Below, piece after piece: positions 10,457 to 18,006 of a stretch of 64,000 bases of DNA. Location of the stretch: NCBI RefSeq assembly GCF_030151085.1, contig NZ_JASLER010000034.1:54235-118234 (forward strand). Reading direction: 5' to 3'. Every line of letters starts with the position of its first letter. The first letter of the stretch is position 1. Origin of the DNA: Bacteroides sp. (GTDB lineage: Bacteria; Bacteroidota; Bacteroidia; Bacteroidales; Bacteroidaceae). A program made the translations under genes and the position numbers. The notes beneath the pieces are model-generated. The model saw only the letters and a program-made list of their open reading frames with translations, did not search any database and was not told the DNA's origin.

Positions 10457-10684
10457 ATGGCAAAAATCAAAGGAGCAATCGTAGTAGACACCGAGCGTTG
10501 CAAAGGCTGCAACCTGTGTGTGGTAGCTTGTCCGCTCAATGTATTGGCCCTCACCAAAGAGGTGAACATAAAAGGGTATAATTTTTCCCAGCAAATATTA
10601 GAAGATACTTGTAACGGCTGCTCATCGTGCGCTACCGTTTGTCCCGACGGATGTATCTCGGTATATAAAGTAAAAGTAGAATAA
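10457..10684 (+). CDS. korD: 2-oxoacid:ferredoxin oxidoreductase, ferredoxin-like delta subunit
   Basis: A 75-residue protein with two 4Fe-4S cluster motifs, C-K-G-C-N-L-C-V-V-A-C-P and C-N-G-C-S-S-C-A-T-V-C-P. This is the usual electron-transfer subunit of four-subunit 2-oxoacid:ferredoxin oxidoreductases (Kor for 2-oxoglutarate, Vor for 2-ketoisovalerate). All eight cluster cysteines are present. It is 12 bases before the alpha subunit. The exact 2-oxoacid cannot be read from this subunit. Confidence 0.88.
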   Translation: MAKIKGAIVVDTERCKGCNLCVVACPLNVLALTKEVNIKGYNFSQQILEDTCNGCSSCATVCPDGCISVYKVKVE

Positions 10685-10696
10685 AATCAGAAGAAT

Positions 10697-11776
10697 ATGG
10701 CAGAAGAAGTTGTATTAATGAAAGGAAACGAAGCCATCGCCCACGCAGCCATCCGTTGCGGTGCAGACGGTTACTTTGGTTATCCTATTACTCCCCAATC
10801 AGAAGTATTGGAAACTCTTGCCGAACTGAAACCTTGGGAAACTACCGGTATGGTAGTACTCCAGGCAGAAAGTGAAGTAGCAGCTATTAATATGGTATAC
10901 GGCGGTGCCGGTGCCGGAAAGATGGTATTAACCTCCTCTTCCAGTCCCGGTGTCAGCTTGAAACAAGAAGGTATCTCTTATATTGCAGGTGCCGAATTGC
11001 CGTGTTTAATTGTAAACGTTATGCGTGGAGGTCCCGGTTTGGGTACTATCCAACCGAGTCAGGCCGATTATTTCCAAACAGTAAAAGGTGGTGGACATGG
11101 TGACTATCGTCTGATAGCTCTTGCTCCTGCTTCTGTACAGGAAATGGCCGATTTCGTGAAACTAGGTTTCGAACTTGCCTTCAAATACCGCAATCCGGCT
11201 ATTATCCTTGCCGACGGTGTAATCGGTCAGATGATGGAAAAAGTAATTCTTCCACCGATGAAACCTCGCCGCACAGATGCTGAAGTTATGGAACAATGTC
11301 CATGGGCTACCTTCGGTAAGACCAAAGGACGTAAACCTAACATCATCACTTCACTTGAATTAAAACCGGAAGAAATGGAAAAGAACAACATCCGCTTCCA
11401 GGCTAAATACAAGGAAATTGAAGAAAACGAAGTACGCTTTGAAGAAATTCATTGCGACGATGCCGAATACTTGATCGTAGCTTTCGGGTCTATGGCACGT
11501 ATCGGACAAAAAGCTATGGAGCTTGCTCGCGAAGAAGGTATAAAAGTAGGTATGCTCCGCCCTATTACTTTGTGGCCGTTCCCAACCAAAACCATTGCCG
11601 CATACGCCGACAAGGTGAAAGGTATGCTCGTAACCGAATTGAATGCCGGACAAATGGTGGAAGATGTTCGCCTTGCTGTAAACGGAAAGATCAAGATCGA
11701 ACACTTCGGACGTCTTGGTGGTATCGTTCCAGATCCGGATGAGATTGTAGTTGCATTGAAAGAAAAACTAATATAA
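10697..11776 (+). CDS. korA: 2-oxoacid:ferredoxin oxidoreductase, alpha subunit (KorA/VorB type)
   Basis: A 359-residue pyrimidine-binding (alpha) subunit of a 2-oxoacid:ferredoxin oxidoreductase. The signature G-Y-P-I-T-P-Q-S-E is at about residues 29-37, and a long central domain is followed by the C-terminal transketolase-like domain ending in D-E-I-V-V-A-L-K-E. The complex makes an acyl-CoA, CO2 and reduced ferredoxin from a 2-oxoacid and CoA, or runs in reverse. In Bacteroidales this enzyme is variously named 2-oxoglutarate or 2-ketoisovalerate oxidoreductase. The sequence alone does not settle which substrate is used. Confidence 0.88.
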   Translation: MAEEVVLMKGNEAIAHAAIRCGADGYFGYPITPQSEVLETLAELKPWETTGMVVLQAESEVAAINMVYGGAGAGKMVLTSSSSPGVSLKQEGISYIAGAELPCLIVNVMRGGPGLGTIQPSQADYFQTVKGGGHGDYRLIALAPASVQEMADFVKLGFELAFKYRNPAIILADGVIGQMMEKVILPPMKPRRTDAEVMEQCPWATFGKTKGRKPNIITSLELKPEEMEKNNIRFQAKYKEIEENEVRFEEIHCDDAEYLIVAFGSMARIGQKAMELAREEGIKVGMLRPITLWPFPTKTIAAYADKVKGMLVTELNAGQMVEDVRLAVNGKIKIEHFGRLGGIVPDPDEIVVALKEKLI

Positions 11777-11778
11777 TA

Positions 11779-11861
11779 TACGATTTAATGATGTACGATT
11801 TACGATTAAAGTTAGTAGCCGTAAGTCGTAACATTTATCAATCGTAAATAATTAAATCGTA
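11779..11861. repeat. Imperfect inverted repeat inside the oxidoreductase operon
   Basis: The 22-base arm at 11779-11800 matches the reverse complement of 11840-11861 at 20 of 22 positions. Both arms are built from ACGATT/AATCGT words. It fills the 94-base gap between the alpha subunit and the small membrane protein. It may act as an RNA hairpin that tunes expression of the distal genes, or it may be a dispersed intergenic repeat. Confidence 0.6.
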
Positions 11862-11870
11862 AATAAAACG

Positions 11871-12044
11871 ATGAATCCTGATAAAATAAGAAACGTACTG
11901 AATATCCTATTCATGGTACTTGCACTGGCAGCTATCATTATTTACTTTGTGGCGAAAGATGACTTCAAAATGTTCATCTACGTCTGCGGCGCGGCGATCT
12001 TCGTCAAGCTGATGGAGTTTTTCATACGATTCACCAATAGATAA
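11871..12044 (+). CDS. 57-residue two-helix membrane protein within the oxidoreductase operon
   Basis: An open frame from ATG 11871 to TAA 12044 encodes 57 residues. It starts M-N-P-D-K-I-R-N and has two hydrophobic stretches at about residues 10-27 and 36-50, separated by the charged K-D-D-F-K loop. It is short enough to be missed by length cut-offs. The context supports it: it lies between the alpha and beta subunit genes on the same strand, its stop is 12 bases from the beta-subunit ATG, and codon use matches the neighbours. I do not recognise the family. A membrane anchor for the oxidoreductase is an attractive but unproven role. Confidence 0.75.
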   Translation: MNPDKIRNVLNILFMVLALAAIIIYFVAKDDFKMFIYVCGAAIFVKLMEFFIRFTNR

Positions 12045-12056
12045 GGAGAAGTGATT

Positions 12057-12818
12057 ATGACAAGAGAAGATATTATCAAACCCGAGAATCTGGTTTACAA
12101 GAAACCGACTCTGATGAACGACAATGCGATGCACTATTGTCCGGGATGTAGCCACGGTGTAGTACACAAACTCATTGCCGAGGTTATCGAAGAAATGGGT
12201 ATGGAAGACAAAACAGTAGGTATTTCCCCCGTAGGATGTGCCGTGTTTATCTATAATTACCTGGATATTGACTGGCAGGAAGCTGCACACGGACGTGCAC
12301 CTGCTGTTGCCACTGCTATCAAGCGCCTGTGGCCCGACCGACTGGTATTTACTTACCAAGGTGATGGCGACTTGGCTTGTATCGGTACCGCCGAAACAAT
12401 CCATGCCTTGAACCGTGGTGAGAATATTACCATCGTCTTCATTAACAATGCCATCTATGGTATGACCGGCGGACAAATGGCACCGACTACCCTCATGGGT
12501 ATGCCCACTTCCACTTGCCCTTACGGACGTGACCCGGAACTACATGGCTACCCATTGAAAATGGCTGATATCGCTGCCCAACTGGAAGGTACTGCTTACG
12601 TAACTCGTCAGAGTGTGCAGACTGTTCCCGCCATCCGCAAGGCAAAGAAAGCTATTCGTAAAGCATTCGAGAATTCTATGGCAGGCAAAGGTTCCAACTT
12701 GGTAGAAATCGTTTCTACTTGTAATTCAGGTTGGAAGATGTCTCCCGAGAAATCAAACAAATGGATGGAAGAGCACATGTTCCCCTTCTATCCGTTGGGT
12801 GACCTGAAAGACAAATAA
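12057..12818 (+). CDS. korB: 2-oxoacid:ferredoxin oxidoreductase, beta (TPP-binding) subunit
   Basis: A 253-residue thiamine diphosphate-binding beta subunit. C-P-G-C-S-H-G and the TPP motif G-D-G-D-L-A-C-I-G...N-N-A-I-Y-G-M-T-G-G-Q are clear. I chose ATG 12057 over the in-frame GTG at 12051 because the AAGGAG at 12043-12048 is about 8 bases from the ATG but only 2 from the GTG. It pairs with the alpha subunit to form the catalytic core, and the gamma subunit follows 22 bases later. Confidence 0.92.
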   Translation: MTREDIIKPENLVYKKPTLMNDNAMHYCPGCSHGVVHKLIAEVIEEMGMEDKTVGISPVGCAVFIYNYLDIDWQEAAHGRAPAVATAIKRLWPDRLVFTYQGDGDLACIGTAETIHALNRGENITIVFINNAIYGMTGGQMAPTTLMGMPTSTCPYGRDPELHGYPLKMADIAAQLEGTAYVTRQSVQTVPAIRKAKKAIRKAFENSMAGKGSNLVEIVSTCNSGWKMSPEKSNKWMEEHMFPFYPLGDLKDK

Positions 12819-12840
12819 TCATGCTAAAGACAGAAGAACA

Positions 12841-13386
12841 ATGAAAGAAGAAATCATTATAGCAGGTTTCGGTGGACAAGGAGTTTTGTCCATGGGAAAG
12901 ATTTTGGCATATTCCGGACTGATGGAAGGCAAGGAAGTAAGTTGGATGCCTGCATACGGTCCTGAACAACGTGGTGGTACAGCCAACGTAACTGTTATCG
13001 TAAGCGATGAAAAAATATCCTCGCCTATCCTTAGCAAGTATGATGCAGCCATCATTCTCAACCAACCCTCATTGGAGAAGTTTGAAAGCAAAGTGAAACC
13101 CGGCGGAGTACTTATCTACGACGGTTACGGTATCATCCATCCGCCTACACGTAAGGACATCAAAGTTTACCGTATCGATGCCATGGATGCCGCCAATGAA
13201 ATGAACAATGCTAAGGCATTCAACATGATTGTATTGGGTGGATTGCTGAAACTCAAATCAATGGTAACACTAGATAGCGTAATCAAAGGTTTGAAGAAAA
13301 CTCTTCCCGAACGTCACCACCACTTGATACCGATGAACGAAGAAGCAATCAAGAAAGGTATGGAATTGATAAAAGAAGTTCAGTAA
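12841..13386 (+). CDS. korC: 2-oxoacid:ferredoxin oxidoreductase, gamma subunit
   Basis: The 181-residue gamma domain subunit begins E-I-I-I-A-G-F-G-G-Q-G-V-L and has the S-W-M-P-A-Y-G-P-E-Q-R-G-G segment that is diagnostic of this family. Order in the operon is TPR, delta, alpha, small membrane protein, beta, gamma. It is the last gene before a strong terminator. Confidence 0.92.
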   Translation: MKEEIIIAGFGGQGVLSMGKILAYSGLMEGKEVSWMPAYGPEQRGGTANVTVIVSDEKISSPILSKYDAAIILNQPSLEKFESKVKPGGVLIYDGYGIIHPPTRKDIKVYRIDAMDAANEMNNAKAFNMIVLGGLLKLKSMVTLDSVIKGLKKTLPERHHHLIPMNEEAIKKGMELIKEVQ

Positions 13387-13406
13387 CTTCATTTATATAA
13401 TATAAA

Positions 13407-13448
13407 TCAGCCCCTGCAAAACAAGCATTGCAGGGGCTGACTTTTTTT
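13407..13448 (+). terminator. Rho-independent terminator of the oxidoreductase operon
   Basis: A perfect 13-bp G/C-rich stem, TCAGCCCCTGCAA (13407-13419) with TTGCAGGGGCTGA (13428-13440), has an 8-base loop and is followed by a T7 run (13442-13448). Confidence 0.9.
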
Positions 13449-13503
13449 AATTTAAGAGGAGAACAAACATTGTGTATACTCGCTTCCTTGCCATCTAACA
13501 CCC

Positions 13504-14631
13504 TTAATCTTTTACAATACCGCTACGAGTTACCTTCCAAACGTGCCCACATTTTTCACAACGTATAGTTTCAATAGTCTTATAATAGTAACGTTTGCTT
13601 GTTTCTTTTGAACCGTCCAGATACTTGGTAGTTTCCTTTTCTTCCTCCTCCACTATCTCTCTTTTAATTACACGGCAATCGAACGAAGCACAGTTAGGAC
13701 AACGTTTGTACAACGTAATACTTAAACATGCTAAAAAGCTTCCGACTGCAATCACCCAAAATACTACTTCCCAAATGAAACCATAAGGACCTATAATAAG
13801 TACTATTTTAGCAATACTTCCCCCCACAAACCAAGCAATTGCAATACTGATAATGATGATAGCCATATTCGATAGTTTGCTTCTGGTACTCATCATATAA
13901 CTCGGAATATAACCGAATAACACTCCAAGCAGTAAAGGTACTAAGATATTCCACCACAATCCATAGTTATCTTTTCGATTGGCATCGGCTTTCTCACCTG
14001 CCGACCAAGCATTTGCTTTACAGTAGCTGAGTAAAGAATCCCGTCGCATGAAAGCATCCTTCACTTCCTTTTCCACTTTTGTAGACTCACCATAGTAGTA
14101 GATTTTCCGTTTATACTCGTCACCTAAACTCCCGTTGTATTTCAACTTCTTACTTATCAACCAATTTCCCTTCGAATCTACATCTTCCGGCTGATATACG
14201 GTTTTACCTACCCCATCTTCAAGTCTACGCAATTGTTCCTTTTTAGAAAGGACATAATTATTTGCCCTTTTAAAAACAGTATCAATAGATCCCCGGTCAC
14301 CCAAATTGTAATAATAAGACTCTAGTCCTACTAAATTTTCATTTTCATCATAAGCATAAAAGGAGCTACTTACTATTGGGCGATGTGAATCAGGAGTGTC
14401 AAGATATTCTGCAAAAGCAGCAAGCATCTTGCCATCGCGGGTAAAATAGAAAGTTTTGCGCGGGCCACTATACAACCTGTCAATTACGATTTTGCAAGGA
14501 CTTCCCGATTGAAAAGTCCAAACATGAGGACAATCCTCTATAATCGCCGTACTATCGGGCTTCTCTCCGAATGAAGATACCGGTAGCAGTGATAGTAAGA
14601 GAAATATTAATAAAGGCATCCATTTTCTCAT
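13504..14631 (-). CDS. Unknown membrane protein with N-terminal secreted domain and C-terminal zinc ribbon
   Basis: A 375-residue protein not recognised by family. It has an N-terminal signal-like segment (M-R-K-W-M-P-L-L-I-F-L...) and a ~200-residue hydrophilic region. Then come three to four hydrophobic helices at about residues 228-305. The C-terminal tail holds two paired-cysteine motifs, C-P-N-C and C-E-K-C-G-H-V-W, that look like a zinc ribbon. The hydrophilic region has repeated E-Y-L-D-T/E-Y-K-R-K-I-Y-Y-Y stretches, possibly MORN-like, but I could not confirm this. It starts 6 bases downstream of the lipoprotein gene on the same strand, so the two are probably co-transcribed. Confidence 0.72.
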   Translation of the reverse strand: MRKWMPLLIFLLLSLLPVSSFGEKPDSTAIIEDCPHVWTFQSGSPCKIVIDRLYSGPRKTFYFTRDGKMLAAFAEYLDTPDSHRPIVSSSFYAYDENENLVGLESYYYNLGDRGSIDTVFKRANNYVLSKKEQLRRLEDGVGKTVYQPEDVDSKGNWLISKKLKYNGSLGDEYKRKIYYYGESTKVEKEVKDAFMRRDSLLSYCKANAWSAGEKADANRKDNYGLWWNILVPLLLGVLFGYIPSYMMSTRSKLSNMAIIIISIAIAWFVGGSIAKIVLIIGPYGFIWEVVFWVIAVGSFLACLSITLYKRCPNCASFDCRVIKREIVEEEEKETTKYLDGSKETSKRYYYKTIETIRCEKCGHVWKVTRSGIVKD

Positions 14632-14637
14632 AGCAAT

Positions 14638-15219
14638 TTATTTCTTGTAACTATCTACCAGATTCTTAAATTCTGCGTACCTTTCATCTTCAAACAAATC
14701 CTCAAATTTATAACGAGCTTCACTATCTCCACATAAGTAGAAATAATCTCTAGCTACCTTTTCGGTTGCCACATATTCTGAATGTTCGCAATCGGGAGTT
14801 GGAACAAAAGTGAAGCTTGGAGTATTGTTCTTTACATCTCTTTTAATTTCGACACTTACATTCTCACCTTTCATATTTGCCATCACAAAAGCTTCCGGTG
14901 TACACTGAATGTTTTCACCAGCCATTACATATTTGTAAACAGTTATCACATAATTTTTTCCTATTTGATTCAGCATCAAAAACAAACCGTTGGCTGGCAT
15001 TAAGTAACCATACTGTTTACGGGGATCAGTGAAATTTCCACAATAATTATTTACTGAGGCAGTAGGCATCGCATAACCTGAAGGTTGCTCATCAACTATA
15101 TTTGAAGTTGCCTCTACAGAGTTTTCAGCACTTTGTTCACTTTTCTTTGTACCATTACAGGCACACATCATCAGTCCGCAGCAAAACACGGAAAGAATAG
15201 TAATCGATAATTTTTTCAT
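14638..15219 (-). CDS. Putative lipoprotein of unknown function
   Basis: A 193-residue protein starting at the ATG at 15219 (M-K-K-L-S-I-T-I-L). This gives a typical lipoprotein signal with Cys residues after a hydrophobic core (G-L-M-M-C-A-C). The frame is open upstream to 15318, but that extension overlaps the response regulator and would bury the signal. The mature part is a small acidic/polar domain with a YCGNF/GYLMP segment and no recognised motif. It is followed 6 bases later by the zinc-ribbon membrane protein. Confidence 0.72.
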   Translation of the reverse strand: MKKLSITILSVFCCGLMMCACNGTKKSEQSAENSVEATSNIVDEQPSGYAMPTASVNNYCGNFTDPRKQYGYLMPANGLFLMLNQIGKNYVITVYKYVMAGENIQCTPEAFVMANMKGENVSVEIKRDVKNNTPSFTFVPTPDCEHSEYVATEKVARDYFYLCGDSEARYKFEDLFEDERYAEFKNLVDSYKK

Positions 15220-15295
15220 AAGAATATTAAGTATTAGTAATTTGAATATCAGCATTTGCGGATAGGAATAATCCCTTTTGAAATAGCTGTCATTA

Positions 15296-15901
15296 TCAGG
15301 TCGGCACATTGCGGGCATCCAGTTTCCCCATCAGATGCCGGCGGTGGGTATCAACAGTATTAGTCGACACACAAAGTTCTTGAGCTATTTCCTGGGTGTT
15401 TTTCCCTTCGGATATCCGTTTCAACACATCCAGTTCGCGTGAAGTCAAAGCAACGCCCCTACCCTCTTCCGAACGCTTCATCTGATTGCGAACCTGTTCG
15501 GCGTATGGGCAATAATAAGTTCCACCATCCAGCACACAACGAATGGCTTCCACAATCCTTTTAGAATCAATTGATTTGAACAAAATACCATTGACATCAC
15601 ATTGAATCAGATTTTTAATGAACCATATTTCTTCGTGCATCGTATTCACAATAATGCAAGCTTGGGAATCTTTTTCACGAATTCGGGTCACTATATCAAT
15701 CCCAGACATATCGGGCAACTCCATGTCTAACACATAAAGGTGGAAAGGCCGGGAAGCAATCAGGTGCAAAGCCTCTTGTCCCGAAGACGCAGTACATACA
15801 TTTTTTATTTCTGACAAAGAACTATCAATCACCCGTTTTAGCCCTTGAAGTACTAAATCGTGGTCGTCTACCAATAATATACTTATGTCTTTCACTTTCA
15901 T
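15296..15901 (-). CDS. LuxR/NarL-family response regulator
   Basis: A 201-residue regulator with an N-terminal receiver domain (acidic pocket V-D-D-H-D at residues 11-15; phosphoacceptor Asp59 in Y-V-L-D-M-E-L-P-D). The C-terminal LuxR-type HTH (about 140-200) carries L-T-S-R-E-L-D-V-L-K and the recognition helix S-T-N-T-V-D-T-H-R-R-H-L. Both domains look intact. The usual partner, a HisKA_3-type kinase, lies 118 bases upstream on the same strand but is broken (see 16020-17910). The regulator may therefore be an orphan in this strain or use another phosphodonor. Confidence 0.92.
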   Translation of the reverse strand: MKVKDISILLVDDHDLVLQGLKRVIDSSLSEIKNVCTASSGQEALHLIASRPFHLYVLDMELPDMSGIDIVTRIREKDSQACIIVNTMHEEIWFIKNLIQCDVNGILFKSIDSKRIVEAIRCVLDGGTYYCPYAEQVRNQMKRSEEGRGVALTSRELDVLKRISEGKNTQEIAQELCVSTNTVDTHRRHLMGKLDARNVPT

Positions 15902-16019
15902 TGATCTAAATTCGTGTTCTGTTTTTATGATGCAAAGAAAAGTTATTTATCAATACCCGGCATCATCAAAAATAGTGATTTTAGTCAAAAGAGCCCTTGA
16001 ATTCTACAATCAACGCCCC

Positions 16020-17910
16020 TTATGGCAAAGGAACAATCAATGAAAATTCATGCCTACCATTGGAACTTTCAGCAAGCTTATAATCGGCATTAATGTTTTT
16101 TGCACGTTCGTGGATGGTGTTCAGACCTATGCCGTTGGACGAAACAGCATCGGTATATCCTTTTCCATTATCGGAAAGTAACAAGGTTAATTGTTTTCCT
16201 TTGATTGAAAGTTCTACATCCACTTCAGTAGCTTCAGAATGTTTTATTGTATTGGACAATAATTCTTGTACAACCCGATAAATTTCATAAGCAACATGTT
16301 CGGGCACCGTTTTCCAATCATTTTCGTTATTCAGTGAATGCAATACAATATGCATAGTCGGGGGAGGAACCAAATGTTCAACAAATGCATTTACTGCTTC
16401 CATCAATGTGACATATTGAAACTTGGGAGGCATCAATTCGTGGGAAATGTTACGAACATCGTGGCGCACCCGTTCCAGCATCCCAGTCATTCTGGCACGC
16501 TCATCGGAAGCAAATTCCATACATCTGCATACCAATGCCCAATAAATCATTGCACACTCCGTCATGCAACTCTTTGGCTAGTCGTGACCTTTCCTTCTCC
16601 AATCCCTCAATATAGCGTTGGGCAAGTTTGTATTCCTGCTCTTTTTGTAAACGTTTCCGCCGGAACAAGTAATACAAAGCAAACCATAAAAAAGCAGATG
16701 CTACCACAATCGTAGCTATGATCCACCGCATCGTACGCATTTCTTGTTCAAGTTTTACTTTATTCAAATGAGCTATTTCCAGTTCTTTCTCTTGTGTCTC
16801 ATACTTAATTCTCAATTTAGACAACTCTTGACTGACTTGTTCGGCATGTACACTGTCGCCCATTTGATAAGCCCTCTCATAAAACTCCATTGCATGAACA
16901 TAATCGTTCATATCTCTGTAATTGCGTGCCATCATCCAATACAGTTTATCTGTAGGCATGTGTAATCCTGCTCCGCGATACTTAAGTAACTTATTCTGTA
17001 CTTCCAGACTCTCTTGATATCTGTCCAATTTACTCAATAGTTGAAATTGCTGTTCCAATAATCCTAGTACTTTTTGGGAGTTTTCCGGTACTAAAGGTAA
17101 CACATTTTCCGCCTCTTTGAGGTAATAAGCAATCGAATCACGATCATCCAGTTTTTCGAACATATGAAGCATTGGCACGTAACCCTTCAATATAAACTTC
17201 GGCATCTTTTGTCGCTTAGCTTCGGCAATCAACGCCCGTATCATGTCAATGCCCTCATCATATTTACCTTGCATGAAAAGAAGACTCCCACATACATAGT
17301 TGGTATACATAATATCATCCATATCCTTACCCTCAGTTGCTGCTTTTACGGCTCGCTTGGCATAGAAAATTCCTTCTTCAAAACGGGAATTATTGCCATA
17401 AAATATAGCAATATTAGCTAGCAGATTTGCCTTTTCAGACCAATCATCACGCTTCTTCACTAAACGCAATGCCTGATTATAACAGTTTAATGCTGAATCA
17501 GGTTTTTCTATCTGACGATACACCACTCCCATTGCCGAAAGAACACTAATCAACAAAGTAGTATCCTTCAAACGTCTGCATTCACTACTCGTCCATATAT
17601 ATCCTTTCAACGCCTCTTCTGTATTACCTTCCGAAAAATAAGTCTCACTCAAATTGTTCAATAAAGCAGTATAAAGTAGCACACGTTTAGTTTCAATTGT
17701 TTACAATCCTTTTTTAAACCAATAGCGAGCTGTATTTGATGATCTATATGAGTAATATTCTCCTATACGACAATAAGTAGTAGCCATACTATCACGTTGT
17801 TTCAACCGCTCGGCACGTGCCACATCCGCTTTTAATTTTATCAATTCTTTCTGACTATAACCCAAAAGAGGCAGGCAACAAAAACTAATAAGAAATAATA
17901 GTGTTCTCAT
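16020..17910 (-). pseudogene. Broken TPR-containing sensor histidine kinase (HisKA_3 type)
   Basis: Three same-strand pieces make up one ordinary Bacteroidota kinase. From ATG 17910: signal peptide (M-R-T-L-L-F-L-I-S-F) and the first TPR. From 17700 to 16501: TPRs, a transmembrane helix (I-I-A-T-I-V-V-A-S-A-F-L-W), a coiled coil and the phosphoacceptor motif K-E-L-H-D-G-V-C-N-D-L-L-G. From about 16517 to 16020: the rest of the DHp domain and an HATPase domain (N-T-I-K-H-S-E; D-N-G-K-G; N-G-I-G-L). Piece 1 ends at an in-frame TAA (17701-17703) although the frame continues beyond it. Pieces 2 and 3 are joined only by a one-base shift in the TTT run near 16512-16518. Two separate lesions suggest decay, though sequencing error cannot be excluded. 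Confidence 0.82.
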
Positions 17911-17939
17911 TGTATTCAAATATTAGTTTATCATGTATG

Positions 17940-17947
17940 CAAAAATA
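17940..17947 (-). promoter_or_regulatory. -7 box of the broken kinase gene
   Basis: Reading the minus strand, 17947-17940 is TATTTTTG, a match to TAnnTTTG, 30 bases upstream of the kinase ATG. The promoter therefore appears intact although the gene is not. Confidence 0.5.
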
Positions 17948-17989
17948 GCCAAAAAAGATAGAAATTATTAAGTGAATAATTTTTTATTG

Positions 17990-17997
17990 TATCTTTG
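17990..17997 (+). promoter_or_regulatory. -7 box of the putative porin gene, giving a near-leaderless mRNA
   Basis: Perfect TATCTTTG ends only 9 bases before the porin ATG (18007). Transcription would start at about 18001-18004, leaving a leader of only a few bases. Confidence 0.55.
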
Positions 17998-18006
17998 CGC
18001 CTAATT

